Shown here in pieces: positions 42,863 through 51,391 of a stretch of 64,000 nucleotides of DNA. The stretch covers positions 496,001 to 560,000 of the forward strand of contig OY762308.1 in NCBI GenBank assembly GCA_963665555.2, in the 5' to 3' direction. Below the pieces are notes generated by a model. It worked only from the letters and a program-made list of their open reading frames with translations. It ran no database searches and had not been told where the DNA came from. Source of the DNA: CAXXXW01 sp963665555. Its GTDB lineage: Bacteria > Pseudomonadota > Alphaproteobacteria > Thalassobaculales > Thalassobaculaceae. The position numbers and the translations under genes are program-made. Numbering within the stretch: the stretch's first letter is position 1; each line of letters begins with the position of its first letter.

Positions 42863-43633
42863 ATGGCCCCGTTCGAGATCGTCCTGGTCCCGGCCCTGTC
42901 CGACAACTACGTCTACCTCGCCCACGACGCCGACAGCGGCGCGACCGCCGTGGTCGATCCGGCCGAGGCCCCGCCGGTGATCGCGGCGCTGGAGGCGCGG
43001 GGCTGGAACCTCACGCACATCCTCAACACCCACCACCACGGCGACCATATCGGCGGCAACAAGGAGCTGGTCGCGCGCTACGGCCCGGTCCTGGTCGGCC
43101 CCAGGGCCGAGACGGCGCGCATCCCCGGCATGGACATAACGGTGGGCGAGGGCGACCGGGTGGACGTGGCCGGCCACGAGGGCGTCGTGTACGAGACGCC
43201 CGGCCACACGAGCGGCCACATCGCCTTCTGGTTCGCCGATTCCGACGCGCTGTTCTGCGGCGACACGCTGTTCGCGCTCGGCTGCGGGCGGGTGTTCGAG
43301 GGCACGATGGCGCAGATGTGGGACTCGATGGCGAAGCTGCGGGGCCTGCCCGGAACCGCGCGGATCTATTGCGGCCACGAATACACGCTTTCGAACGCGC
43401 GTTTCGCGCTCAGCGTCGATCCCGACAACGCCCGGCTCCAGGCCCGCGCCCGCGCCTTCGAGGAAACGCGCGCGCGGGGCGAGCCGACGATCCCGGCGGT
43501 GCTGGCCGACGAGCGCGACACCAACCCCTTCCTGCGGGCCGACGACCCGGGCTTCGCCGCCGTCCTCGGAATGCCCGGCGCCGATCCCGTCGCCGTGTTC
43601 GCGGAGACCCGCGGGCGCAAGGACAGGTTCTGA
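42863..43633 (+). CDS. gloB: Hydroxyacylglutathione hydrolase (glyoxalase II)-type metallo-hydrolase
   Basis: A 256-residue metallo-beta-lactamase-fold protein. The dinuclear zinc motif THHHGDHIGGN is present (about residues 55-65), then TPGHTSGHIAFW, FCGDTLFALGCGRVFEGT and YCGHEYTLSNARF, and the C-terminal glyoxalase II substrate domain ending FAETRGRKDRF. It hydrolyses S-D-lactoylglutathione to D-lactate and glutathione. A GST gene follows 67 bases downstream, consistent with glutathione-dependent detoxification. Confidence 0.93.
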   Translation: MAPFEIVLVPALSDNYVYLAHDADSGATAVVDPAEAPPVIAALEARGWNLTHILNTHHHGDHIGGNKELVARYGPVLVGPRAETARIPGMDITVGEGDRVDVAGHEGVVYETPGHTSGHIAFWFADSDALFCGDTLFALGCGRVFEGTMAQMWDSMAKLRGLPGTARIYCGHEYTLSNARFALSVDPDNARLQARARAFEETRARGEPTIPAVLADERDTNPFLRADDPGFAAVLGMPGADPVAVFAETRGRKDRF

Positions 43634-43700
43634 GGGAACGATTTCCGAGAACCGCGCGCGGGCGCCGGCCCGCGCCGCCCCGAACGCCGGAGACCGGACC

Positions 43701-44321
43701 ATGAAACTCTTCCACGCCGCCGCCTCGCCCTTCGTGCGCAAGGTCATGGTGCTGGCCCACGAGACCGGGCTGGCCGGGCGGATCGAACTGCTGGACGGGG
43801 CCACCTCGCCCGTCGCCGCCAATCCCGAACTGGCCGGCGCCAACCCGGTCGGCAAAATCCCGGCGCTCGTGCTCGACGACGGGACGGTGCTCGCCAACTC
43901 GCCGCTGATCTGCGAATACCTCGATGGCCGGCACGACGGCCCGCGCGCGATCCCGGAGTCCGGCCCCGAACGCTGGGCGGCGCTGCGCCTGCAGGCGCTT
44001 TGCGACGGGCTGATGGACGCCGCCGTGCTCAACCGCTACGAGACGATGATGCGCCCGGAGGCCCTGCGCTGGCCGGACTGGAGCGCCGGGCAGATGGCCA
44101 AGGTGGACCGCGCGCTGGACGCGCTGGAGGCCGAGGCCGGGGCGGGGAGGTTCGAGGGCCGGGTGGACATCGCGACGATCGCCGCCGGCTGCGCCTGCGC
44201 CTATCTCGACTTCCGCTACGCCGGCCGCGACTGGCGCGCGGCGCGCCCGGCCCTCGCCGCCTGGTTCGCCGGGTTCGAGAAACGCCCGTCGATGCAGGCC
44301 ACGCGGCCGCCGGCGGGCTGA
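43701..44321 (+). CDS. Glutathione S-transferase family protein
   Basis: A 206-residue GST: thioredoxin-like N-domain (MKLFHAAASPFVRKVMVLAHE, with Ser/Cys-position region at ASPFVRK) and NPVGKIPALVLDDG with cis-Pro, then the helical domain with VDIATIAAGCACAYLDFR. It conjugates or otherwise handles glutathione with electrophiles. The catalytic Ser lies within AASPFVRK. GGAGA precedes the ATG. It follows gloB and converges on the PaiB-like gene. Confidence 0.88.
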   Translation: MKLFHAAASPFVRKVMVLAHETGLAGRIELLDGATSPVAANPELAGANPVGKIPALVLDDGTVLANSPLICEYLDGRHDGPRAIPESGPERWAALRLQALCDGLMDAAVLNRYETMMRPEALRWPDWSAGQMAKVDRALDALEAEAGAGRFEGRVDIATIAAGCACAYLDFRYAGRDWRAARPALAAWFAGFEKRPSMQATRPPAG

Positions 44322-44349
44322 GCGGGACGGGGCCGTTCCGCCCCGCGCC

Positions 44350-44979
44350 CTACAGCCCGTTCGCGCGCTCGACCAGCGCGGCCAGCGCGTCGTCGCCCTG
44401 CGCCCGGAAGCCGGCGGCGACGCCGGCCGCGTCGTCGGCCGGGCGGTTCTGGCTCATCTTCCATTTGCCCTCGACGCGCGTCACCGCGATCTCGATCCCG
44501 ACGATGGCGCGGACCATCCCGTCGACGAAATCCGCCGGCGCGTCGTCGATCCCCCACGGTTCCGGGCGGCCGCTCTCGAACCCGTCGGTCAGCGCCGCCA
44601 GGTGCGCCTTCAGGAGGGCGGGGTCGTCGAAGGTCCGCGCCGTGCCGTAGGCGTGGATCGCGACATAGTTCCAGGTCGGCACGACCTCCCCGGACGCGCG
44701 CTTCGAGGGATACCAGTTCGGCGTCACATAGCCTTGCGGCCCCTGGAAGACCAGCAGCAGCTCCCCGCCCGAGGCGATGGAGCCGGCGTGCGGGTTGGCG
44801 CGGGCGAAATGGCAGCGGATCGTCCCCAGCGGCTCCGGCTCCGCGACGATCTCGACCGGCGCGTGGGTCGCCACGAGGCCGTCCGGGCCGCGCCCGACGA
44901 TCGCCGCCGCGCCGATCCGCCGCATGGCGGCGCGCAGCGCGCCGATGTCGTCCTCGCGGAAGGCCCTGGGCGTGTACAC
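44350..44979 (-). CDS. PaiB/FMN-binding negative transcriptional regulator family protein
   Basis: A 209-residue split-barrel flavin-binding protein. PaiB landmarks are YTPRAFREDDIGALRAAMR, HFARANPHAG, LLVFQGPQGYVTPNWYPSK, VVPTWNYVAIHAYG and the ending GKWKMSQNRPADD. Bacillus PaiB is a negative regulator of sporulation and protease genes; most members are probably FMN- or heme-binding enzymes and the regulatory name is historical. The start is GTG with GGAGG upstream. It lies 13 bases behind recR on the same strand. Confidence 0.88.
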   Translation of the reverse strand: MYTPRAFREDDIGALRAAMRRIGAAAIVGRGPDGLVATHAPVEIVAEPEPLGTIRCHFARANPHAGSIASGGELLLVFQGPQGYVTPNWYPSKRASGEVVPTWNYVAIHAYGTARTFDDPALLKAHLAALTDGFESGRPEPWGIDDAPADFVDGMVRAIVGIEIAVTRVEGKWKMSQNRPADDAAGVAAGFRAQGDDALAALVERANGL

Positions 44980-44992
44980 GGCTCCGCCCTCC

Positions 44993-45598
44993 CTACAGCG
45001 CGCGCCGCGCCTTGAGCGCCTGGGCCAGCGTGCCGTCGTCGAGATAGTCGAGTTCGCCGCCGACGGGAACGCCCCGGGCGAGGCGCGAGACCTCGACCCC
45101 CAGGCCCGCCAGCCGGTCCGCGATGTAGTGGGCGGTGGTCTGCCCGTCCACCGTCGCGTCCATCGCCAGGATCACCTCCGTCACCTCCGGCGCGGCGGCG
45201 CGGGCGGCGAGGCGGTCGATGTCGAGGTCCTCCGGCCCCACCCCGTCCAGCGCCGACAGCAGCCCGCCGGTGACGTGGTAGCGGCCGCGGAACGCGCCGG
45301 CGCGCTCCAGCGCCCACAGGTCCGCCACCTCCTTGACGACGCAGATGCGCGTCGCGTCGCGCGCCGGGTCGCGGCACACGCCGCAGGGATCGGCGGCGTC
45401 GAGGTTGCCGCAGGTCGAACACGCCGCCACCCGGTCCGCCGCCGAGGCCAGCGCCTGGGCCAGCGGGCGCATCAGCGCGTCGCGGCGCTTGAGCAGGTGC
45501 AGCGCGGCGCGCCGGGCCGAGCGCGGCCCCAGCCCCGGCAGGCGCGCCAGCAGGTGGACGATCCGGTCGATCTCCTCCGGTCCGCGGGGGCCGGCCAT
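44993..45598 (-). CDS. recR: Recombination protein RecR
   Basis: A 201-residue RecR: N-terminal helix-hairpin-helix (LARLPGLGPRSARRAALHLL), a four-Cys zinc finger (ACSTCGN and PCGVCRDP) and a Toprim domain (RICVVKEVADLWALER, then LAMDATVDGQTTAHYIADRL). It works with RecF/RecO to load RecA on gapped DNA. The dnaX-ybaB-recR order is strongly conserved, with gaps of only a few bases here. Confidence 0.95.
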   Translation of the reverse strand: MAGPRGPEEIDRIVHLLARLPGLGPRSARRAALHLLKRRDALMRPLAQALASAADRVAACSTCGNLDAADPCGVCRDPARDATRICVVKEVADLWALERAGAFRGRYHVTGGLLSALDGVGPEDLDIDRLAARAAAPEVTEVILAMDATVDGQTTAHYIADRLAGLGVEVSRLARGVPVGGELDYLDDGTLAQALKARRAL

Positions 45599-45609
45599 CG
45601 CCGCCGCCC

Positions 45610-45933
45610 CTAGAACGGCAGCTTGAGGCCGGGGGGGAGCGGAAGCCCGCCGGTCAGCTTGCGCATCTCCTCCTCCGCGCGCCGGTCCGCCTTGGCGCGC
45701 GCGTCGTTGACCGCCGCGACGATCAGGTCCTCCAGCACGTCCTTTTCCGCCGGATCGACGATGGCCGGGTCGAGGTCGATCCGGCGCATCTCGCCCTTGC
45801 CGTTCAGGACCACGCCGACCATGCCGCCGCCGCTCGCGCCCGCGACCTCCAGGGCTTCGAGCTCCTCGCGCATGGCCTGCATCCGGTCCTGCAGCTCCTG
45901 GGCCTGTTTCATCATCTGGCCGAGATTCTTCAT
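45610..45933 (-). CDS. ybaB: YbaB/EbfC nucleoid-associated protein
   Basis: A 107-residue YbaB: an N-terminal helix (NLGQMMKQAQELQDRMQAM, shown in part), the central strand region GGGMVGVVLNGKGEMRRIDLDP and the C-terminal helix ADRRAEEEMRKLTGG, ending with Leu/Pro-rich residues. It forms dimers that bind DNA and help nucleoid organisation. It starts three bases after the dnaX stop and leads into recR. Confidence 0.95.
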   Translation of the reverse strand: MKNLGQMMKQAQELQDRMQAMREELEALEVAGASGGGMVGVVLNGKGEMRRIDLDPAIVDPAEKDVLEDLIVAAVNDARAKADRRAEEEMRKLTGGLPLPPGLKLPF

Positions 45934-45936
45934 CGC

Positions 45937-47727
45937 CTAGCTCCCGTCGATCGGCGCTTCCCGTTCCGCGGCGGCGGCGTTCGCCTCCGGCCCGTCGCGG
46001 CCCGCCCCGGCGCCGGGCAGGGGGCGGACGGCCTCGATCGAGGCGCCGGGGAAATGCTCCAGGACCGCCGCCACCGCCGGATCGGCGGACGCCGCCCGGC
46101 GGGTCGCCGTCTCGGCCGCCCGCTCGCGCTCGACCAGCGTGGCCTCGCCCGGCCCGGCGCCCAGCGCGACGGTCCACGGCCGCCCGGTCCAGTCGCCGAG
46201 GCGGCGCGCGACATCGCCGGCGAGGCGCTCGTCCACGCCGTCGCCCGCCGCGATCTCCAGCGCGCCGGGCGCGAGGCGGATCGGCCGGGCGTAGCGCGCC
46301 AGCCGGGCCGCCAGCACCGGCTCGCGCCGCGCCTCGAACAGCGCGACGACCTCCTCGAAGGTTCCGGGCGCCGCGACGGTTTCCGGCGCGGCTAGCTCGG
46401 CGGCGGCGGGTTCGGCGGCGGCGGCTTCGGCCGCCGCGGGTTCGGGGGCGGCCGGGGGCGGCGGACCGTCTTCCGGCGGCGGACCGTCTTGCGGCCGCGT
46501 CGCCGCGGGGGCGGCCGGAGGGGCGGGAGCCGGCGCCGCCGGCGGCGGGGACGCGACGGTCTCCGCGGCCCCGGCCGGCCGGGCGGACCCGGCCGGCGCC
46601 GGCGCGTCCACCAGATGGGCGAGGCGGATCGCCGCCATCTCCAGCGCCGCCAGCGGCGACGGCGCCCGCTGCACCTCGTCCACGGCCTTCAGCAGCATCT
46701 GCCAGGCGCGCCCCAGATGCGGCGTCCCCAGCGTCCCGGCCAGCGCCGCGCAGCGGGCGCGCTCGACCTCCGAGACGTCGCGCATGGCGCCGGGGGCGGC
46801 CTTGAAGCGCGTGACCAGGTGCGTCGCCTCCAGCAGGTCCTGGGCGACGGTCAGCGGATCGGCGCCGAGTTCGTTCATTTCCCGGATCCGCGCCAGCGTC
46901 TCCGGCAGCCTGCCGCGCATCAGGTCCTCGAACAGGTCGAGGATTTCGCCCCGGTCGGCGAGGCCCAGCATGTCGCGCACCGGGCCGGGCGCGAGCGGGC
47001 CGTCGGCGAGCGCGATCGCCTGGTCGAGCAGCGACAGCGCGTCCCGCGCCGAGCCGTCGGCGGCCAGCGCGATCGTGCGCAGCGCCTCCTCCCCGGCCTC
47101 CACCGCCTCCTCCCCGCAGACGCGGGCGAGCAGCCCGGCCAGGTCGTCCACGCCGATCCGGCGCAGGTCGAAGCGCTGGCACCGGGAGAGCACGGTGATC
47201 GGCACCTTGCGGATTTCGGTGGTGGCGAAGACGAACTTCGCGTGTTCGGGCGGTTCCTCCAGAGTCTTCAGCAATGCATTGAAAGCATTGCGGGAAAGCA
47301 TGTGGACTTCGTCCACGATGTAAACCTTGTAGCGGGCCGAGACGGGCCGGTAGCGCGCGCCGTCGATCAGTTCGCGGATGTCGTCCACGCCGGTGCGGCT
47401 GGCGGCGTCCATCTCCAGCACATCGACATGCCGGTCCTCGGCGATCGCCCGGCAGCTGTCGCAGGCGCCGCAGGGATCGACCGTCGGGCCGCCGGCGCCG
47501 TCCGGGCCGACGCAGTTCAGCCCCTTGGCGATAATCCGGGCGGTGGTGGTCTTGCCGACGCCGCGCACGCCGGCGAGCACGAAGGCGTGCGCCAGCCGCC
47601 CCCGGTCGAGCGCGTTCCTGAGCGTGCGGACCAGCGCCTCCTGGCCGATCAGGTCGTCGAAGGTGCGCGGGCGGTATTTCCGGGCCAGCACCCGGTAGTC
47701 CGCGCCGCTTCCCCCGCCGCCGTCCAT
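45937..47727 (-). CDS. dnaX: DNA polymerase III subunit gamma/tau
   Basis: A 596-residue clamp-loader ATPase. Walker A is in GVRGVGKTTTARI (near residue 45), the zinc site is DPCGACDSC, Walker B/box III is VYIVDEVHMLS, sensor 1 FATTEIRKVP, and the arginine-finger SRCQRFDLRR is present. The central Ala/Pro-rich linker (about 385-450) separates the ATPase from a C-terminal domain. No A-rich slippery run, as used for gamma production in E. coli, is seen. It forms an operon with ybaB and recR. Confidence 0.95.
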   Translation of the reverse strand: MDGGGGSGADYRVLARKYRPRTFDDLIGQEALVRTLRNALDRGRLAHAFVLAGVRGVGKTTTARIIAKGLNCVGPDGAGGPTVDPCGACDSCRAIAEDRHVDVLEMDAASRTGVDDIRELIDGARYRPVSARYKVYIVDEVHMLSRNAFNALLKTLEEPPEHAKFVFATTEIRKVPITVLSRCQRFDLRRIGVDDLAGLLARVCGEEAVEAGEEALRTIALAADGSARDALSLLDQAIALADGPLAPGPVRDMLGLADRGEILDLFEDLMRGRLPETLARIREMNELGADPLTVAQDLLEATHLVTRFKAAPGAMRDVSEVERARCAALAGTLGTPHLGRAWQMLLKAVDEVQRAPSPLAALEMAAIRLAHLVDAPAPAGSARPAGAAETVASPPPAAPAPAPPAAPAATRPQDGPPPEDGPPPPAAPEPAAAEAAAAEPAAAELAAPETVAAPGTFEEVVALFEARREPVLAARLARYARPIRLAPGALEIAAGDGVDERLAGDVARRLGDWTGRPWTVALGAGPGEATLVERERAAETATRRAASADPAVAAVLEHFPGASIEAVRPLPGAGAGRDGPEANAAAAEREAPIDGS

Positions 47728-47755
47728 GGCCGGCCCGGTTCGGTCGAATCCGGCG

Positions 47756-48262
47756 TCAGTTGCCGCCGGTCACGCCGCAAGGCGGCGTCCGCGGCCGCTG
47801 GGTCGTGTCCCGCGGGCCGCGAATCGCCTTCAGCGAGCCGTTTTTGTTCAACAGCATCTCCGACACGTCGAGCGTGCTCTCGATGTCGTCGCAATCGTGG
47901 CCGTAGTAGTAGAAGCCGGGCTCGCCGTAGCGGTTGTCGCAGGTGGCCGACAGTTCGAGCGTGCTCGTGTCGAAACTCACATCCTCGCAATAGTCCAGGA
48001 AATCGGAGCCGGGCCAGAACAGCCAAGCGTCGATGTCGATCGTCACCCAAAAGTTCAGATCGATCGATGTGCTGTTGGTGGCGGAGTCCGAGTCGCTCGG
48101 ATCGACATGGCAGTCGGCCGAAAGCGTGCCGCCGCTGGCGTAACTCCAGTTCGAGCAGGAATCCTCGGCGTAGTTCCTGGTTTGCGCGTCGCCATGCGCG
48201 GTTATGGCGAGGCAGAGGATCGCGATCGCGGCGGCGGTCGCGCGTCCTGCGAGGCGGGTCAT
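47756..48262 (-). CDS. Secreted cyanovirin-N-like (CVNH) protein
   Basis: A 168-residue protein with a Sec signal peptide (about 1-24). The mature part matches the two-repeat cyanovirin-N homology fold: Cys36-Cys51 and Cys92-Cys108 are spaced 15 and 16 residues, like the two CVN disulfides, and the repeats read TSIDLN...LFWPGSDFLDYC and STLDVSEMLLNKNGSLKAI. CVNH proteins are lectins that bind high-mannose glycans. An extra Cys124, loops of eight to ten residues, and a Pro/Arg tail with Cys162 are unusual. The gene interrupts the conserved ffs-dnaX neighbourhood and is less GC-rich than its neighbours. The call rests on my recall of CVN, not on a search. Confidence 0.72.
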   Translation of the reverse strand: MTRLAGRATAAAIAILCLAITAHGDAQTRNYAEDSCSNWSYASGGTLSADCHVDPSDSDSATNSTSIDLNFWVTIDIDAWLFWPGSDFLDYCEDVSFDTSTLELSATCDNRYGEPGFYYYGHDCDDIESTLDVSEMLLNKNGSLKAIRGPRDTTQRPRTPPCGVTGGN

Positions 48263-48320
48263 GGCGGGCTCCTCGGGGTTCGGCGCCGCCGGAGGACGGC
48301 AAGCGCCGGGACAAACAGGC

Positions 48321-48414
48321 GGAAGGCCGGAAGCGACCCGGACCGGAACTCGTTACGGCTGCTTCCTTCCGGACCTGACCGGGTTGGCGAGGGGTCCGTC
48401 CGCCCCGGCCTTCC
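48321..48414 (-). ncRNA. ffs: Signal recognition particle RNA (small bacterial SRP, 4.5S type)
   Basis: The minus strand carries the invariant apical hairpin GTCAGGTCCGGAAGGAAGCA near 48358-48377, with the Ffh-binding symmetric and asymmetric loops. The ends form a perfect 10-bp terminal helix, GGAAGGCCGG with CCGGCCTTCC (48405-48414 and 48321-48330). Total about 94 bases. Ends are set by this helix and the promoter position, so a few bases either way are possible. The RNA scaffolds Ffh for co-translational targeting. Confidence 0.92.
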
Positions 48415-48420
48415 GCGCCT

Positions 48421-48449
48421 AACATAGCGGCCGCCCGGCGCGGGCGCAA
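48421..48449 (-). promoter_or_regulatory. Promoter of ffs
   Basis: On the minus strand, TTGCGC (48444-48449) and TATGTT (48421-48426) are spaced by exactly 17 bases. Transcription would begin about seven bases beyond the -10 box, at 48414, the predicted SRP RNA 5' end. Confidence 0.7.
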
Positions 48450-48544
48450 ACGCGAACCGGCCGGCGCGCGGGCGATTCCGCCATCGACGGCGGCCGGCCC
48501 GGGGGATAGGTTCGCCGCGCCACGGCCGGGGGAGGAGCCGATCC

Positions 48545-49021
48545 ATGAAATCGCCGCGCGTCCCGACGCTCGCCGCCGCGGTCCTGGCGGCGGGGCTTCT
48601 CGGCCCGCCCGGCCTTCCGGCGCTCGCCGGCGACGGGATCGAGGTCTCCGGGGCCTTCGCCCGCGCGACGATCGGCCGCGCGCGCAACGGGGCCGCCTAT
48701 CTCGTGCTGCGCAACACGGGGACGGAGGACGACCGGCTGGTCGGCGCCCGGTCCGCCGCGGCCGCGCGGGTTTCGCTGCACACGCATCTCCACGAGGGCG
48801 GCGTCGCGCGGATGCGGCCCGTCGAAGCGATCGGGGTTCCGGCGGGCGGGACGGCGGCGCTCCGGCCGGGCGGGGACCACCTGATGGCGATGGGGCTGAA
48901 GGCGCCGCTGGAGGAGGGCGGGACGCTGGCGCTCGTGCTGGTGTTCGAGCGGGCGGGCGAGATCGCCCTCGAAATCCCGATCGGCCCGCCCGGCGCGCGC
49001 GCCGCCCCCGGCGCAAACTGA
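48545..49021 (+). CDS. Periplasmic copper chaperone PCu(A)C
   Basis: A 158-residue secreted protein with a Sec signal (about 1-29, ending PALAG). The copper site H-M-x10-M-x21-H-x-M type is visible as His81 region HTHLHEGGVARM and GGDHLMAMG, typical of PCu(A)C (DUF461). It delivers Cu(I) to the CuA or CuB site of cytochrome oxidase. GGAGGAG precedes the ATG. No Sco partner is in the window. Confidence 0.88.
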   Translation: MKSPRVPTLAAAVLAAGLLGPPGLPALAGDGIEVSGAFARATIGRARNGAAYLVLRNTGTEDDRLVGARSAAAARVSLHTHLHEGGVARMRPVEAIGVPAGGTAALRPGGDHLMAMGLKAPLEEGGTLALVLVFERAGEIALEIPIGPPGARAAPGAN

Positions 49022-49049
49022 ACCGGCCGGCCGCCGCGGCCGCGCCGCC

Positions 49050-49829
49050 CTATTGCGCGCTCCAGCCCCCGTCCAGCGTCAGCGTCGCGCCGGTCATGTT
49101 GGCCGCCGCCTCGCCGCAGAGGAAGGCGACGGCCGCGCCGACCTCGCCGACGGCGGTGAACCGGCCCGAAGGCTGCTTCTCGCGCAGCAGTTCGGCCGCC
49201 GCCGCCTCGACCGCGACGCCCTCGCGCGCGGCCCGCGCCTCGATCTGCGCCTCGACCAGCGGCGTGCGCACCCATCCGGGGCAGACGGCGTTGCAGGTGA
49301 CGCCGGTTCCAGCCGCCTCCAGCGCGACCGTCTTGGTCAGGCCGACCAGGCCGTGCTTGGCGGCGATGTAGGCGGCCTTGTGGACCGACGCCACCAGGCC
49401 GTGGACCGAGGCGATGTTGACGATCCGGCCCCAGCCGCGCGCCTTCATCGGCCCGATCGCCGCCTTCGTCGCGTGGAAGGGCGCGGAGAGGTTGACGGCG
49501 ATCACGGCGTCCCAGCGGTCCTCCGGGAAATCCTCGACCGGGTCGGTGTGCTGGATGCCGGCGTTGTTGACCAGGATATCGACCGCGCCGAACCGCGCGG
49601 CGGCGGTTTCGAGCAGGTCGCGGATGTCGGCCGGCCGCGCCATGTCGGCGCCGTGCCAGGCCGCCCCGATCCCGAACCGGGCCTCCAGCCCGGCGCGCTG
49701 TTCCTCGATCTCCGCCGCGTCGCCGAAGCCGTTCAGCACGATGTTCGCCCCGGCCCCGGCCAGCGCCTCCGCGACCGCCCGGCCGATCCCGCCCGTCGAA
49801 CCCGTCACCGCCGCCGTCCGCCCGCGCAT
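49050..49829 (-). CDS. 3-hydroxybutyrate dehydrogenase (SDR family)
   Basis: A 259-residue classical SDR: GSTGGIGRAVAEALAGAG (NAD loop), NNAGIQHTDPVEDFPEDRWD, and the catalytic Ser-Tyr-Lys segment ASVHGLVASVHKAAYIAAKHG. The VHGLVASVHK wording is typical of BdhA, and the ending GATLTLDGGWSAQ is normal. It interconverts (R)-3-hydroxybutyrate and acetoacetate in PHB or ketone-body use. No neighbouring PHB gene is present, so the substrate is inferred from family wording. Confidence 0.87.
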   Translation of the reverse strand: MRGRTAAVTGSTGGIGRAVAEALAGAGANIVLNGFGDAAEIEEQRAGLEARFGIGAAWHGADMARPADIRDLLETAAARFGAVDILVNNAGIQHTDPVEDFPEDRWDAVIAVNLSAPFHATKAAIGPMKARGWGRIVNIASVHGLVASVHKAAYIAAKHGLVGLTKTVALEAAGTGVTCNAVCPGWVRTPLVEAQIEARAAREGVAVEAAAAELLREKQPSGRFTAVGEVGAAVAFLCGEAAANMTGATLTLDGGWSAQ

Positions 49830-49880
49830 CCCGCTCCTCCCGCCCCCTCTCGCGCCGCCGCTGGCGAGTTTCGCCGAAAA

Positions 49881-50156
49881 TCAGAGCAACCGGAGCGCGG
49901 CGGAGATGGCGATGAAGCCGCCGACAATGGCGACGATCCCCGCGCCCTGGAGCCACAGAGCGCGGTAAATACGACCTTCGAGCGCGTGCATGTCGCTTCG
50001 CAGCAGGGCGATATCGGACTTCGTGGCGAATTCGTCGCGGTCCGCCGTGGCGGCCCGGCGCAACGCTTCCGCGTGGGCCTCGGCTTGGCGGCGTTCGACG
50101 CCGGCGGCTTCGAGGTCGCGCGCGGCGGCAAGCGGGTCGAAGGTGGTGGCGTGCAT
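49881..50156 (-). CDS. DUF1640/CCDC90-like coiled-coil membrane protein
   Basis: A 91-residue protein: N-terminal FDPLAAARDLEAAG, a charged coiled-coil region RRQAEAHAEALRRAATADRDE (shown here as RRQAEAHAEALRR), TKSDIALLRSDMHALEGRIYRALW and a C-terminal membrane helix (about 66-89). ATG 50156 is chosen because GGAG lies seven bases ahead; an upstream ATG at 50207 would add 17 unconserved residues. It is a paralogue of 371-577. Homologues are widespread in alphaproteobacteria and resemble the bacterial relatives of mitochondrial MCUR1/CCDC90. Function unknown. Confidence 0.72.
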   Translation of the reverse strand: MHATTFDPLAAARDLEAAGVERRQAEAHAEALRRAATADRDEFATKSDIALLRSDMHALEGRIYRALWLQGAGIVAIVGGFIAISAALRLL

Positions 50157-50258
50157 GGCGAGGCTCCATACGGCGGCGGGAGGCAAAACCGCCCCGGTTT
50201 CGTCCATTCTTGTCGAATAGCGCCGCGCCGGCGCGCTGGCAAGGGCCGGGCGCGTCGC

Positions 50259-51320
50259 CTAACGGATCGCGGCGGCGATGGCGTCGCCGAGGTCGGCGGT
50301 GTTGGCCTGGCCGCCGAGGTCCGGCGTTTTCGGCCCGCCGCCGGAGACGACCTCCTCGCAGGCGCGCACGATCGCGTCGGCCGCCTCCTTGTGGCCGTGG
50401 TGCTCCAGCAGCATGGCGCCGGACCAGATCTGGCCGATCGGGTTGGCGATCCCCTTGCCGGCGATGTCGGGCGCGGAGCCGTGCACCGGCTCGAACATCG
50501 AGGGCAGGTCCTTGTCCGGGTTGATGTTGGCCGACGGCGCGATGGCGATCGACCCCGCCACCGCCGGGCCGAGGTCCGAAAGGATGTCGCCGAACAGGTT
50601 GGACCCCACCACCACGTCGAACCAGTCGGGATGCAGCACGAAATGCGCCGTCAGGATGTCGATATGGTACTGGTCGGTTTCGATTCCCGGATACTCGGCC
50701 GCCACCGCCCGGAACCGCTCGTCCCAGTAGGGCATGGTGTGGATGATGCCGTTCGACTTGGTGGCCGAAGTGACCTTCCCGCGCCCCAGCCCCCGGCAAA
50801 GCTCGAAGGCGTAGCGCAGGATGCGGTCGGTGCCGTGGCGGGTGAAGACGCTCTCCTGCACCGCCATCTCGTGTTCGGTGTCCTTGTGGAGGCGGCCGCC
50901 GATCTCGGAGTACTCGCCCTCGTTGTTCTCGCGCACCACCCAGAAGTCGATGTCCTCCGGGCCGCGCCCGGCCAGCGGGCAGGGCATCCCCTTCAGCATC
51001 CGCACCGGGCGCAGGTTGACGTACTGGCGCATCTCGCGGCGGATCGGGATCAGCAGGCCCCACAGCGACACATGGTCCGGCACGCCCGGATAGCCGCAGG
51101 CGCCGAGGAAGATCGAGTCGAACCCCTTCAGCGTTTCGATCCCGTCGTCGGGCATCAGCTTGCCGGTCTTGTGGAAGCGTTCGCAGCCCCAGTCGAACTC
51201 GGCGAACTCGTACTCGACGCCGTAGCGGGCGCCGGCGGCCTCCAGCGCCTTGATCCCCTCCGGCACGACCTCCCAGCCGATCCCGTCCCCGGGAATCACG
51301 GCGATCCTGAGCTTCGACAT
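50259..51320 (-). CDS. Tartrate/D-malate dehydrogenase-type decarboxylating oxidoreductase
   Basis: A 353-residue member of the isocitrate/isopropylmalate dehydrogenase family. IAVIPGDGIGWEVVPEG opens the protein; LKGFDSIFLGACGYPGVPDHVSLWG is the TtuC/DmlA subgroup signature; RENNEGEYS and the metal Asp segment NLFGDILSDLGP follow; GSAPDIAGKGIANP is the NAD-binding loop. It oxidises tartrate or D-malate, with decarboxylation for malate. The subgroup is clear; the exact substrate is not. Confidence 0.9.
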   Translation of the reverse strand: MSKLRIAVIPGDGIGWEVVPEGIKALEAAGARYGVEYEFAEFDWGCERFHKTGKLMPDDGIETLKGFDSIFLGACGYPGVPDHVSLWGLLIPIRREMRQYVNLRPVRMLKGMPCPLAGRGPEDIDFWVVRENNEGEYSEIGGRLHKDTEHEMAVQESVFTRHGTDRILRYAFELCRGLGRGKVTSATKSNGIIHTMPYWDERFRAVAAEYPGIETDQYHIDILTAHFVLHPDWFDVVVGSNLFGDILSDLGPAVAGSIAIAPSANINPDKDLPSMFEPVHGSAPDIAGKGIANPIGQIWSGAMLLEHHGHKEAADAIVRACEEVVSGGGPKTPDLGGQANTADLGDAIAAAIR

Positions 51321-51391
51321 CGACGGCTGCCCTCCCCCCGCGCAAGCGACGCGCCCTTATAGGCCGCCCCGCCCGCCCGCGCCAGCGCCGC

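Noticed and set aside
45937..47727. Programmed frameshift in dnaX that would make the gamma product
   Set aside because: No A-rich slippery heptamer was seen in the gene.
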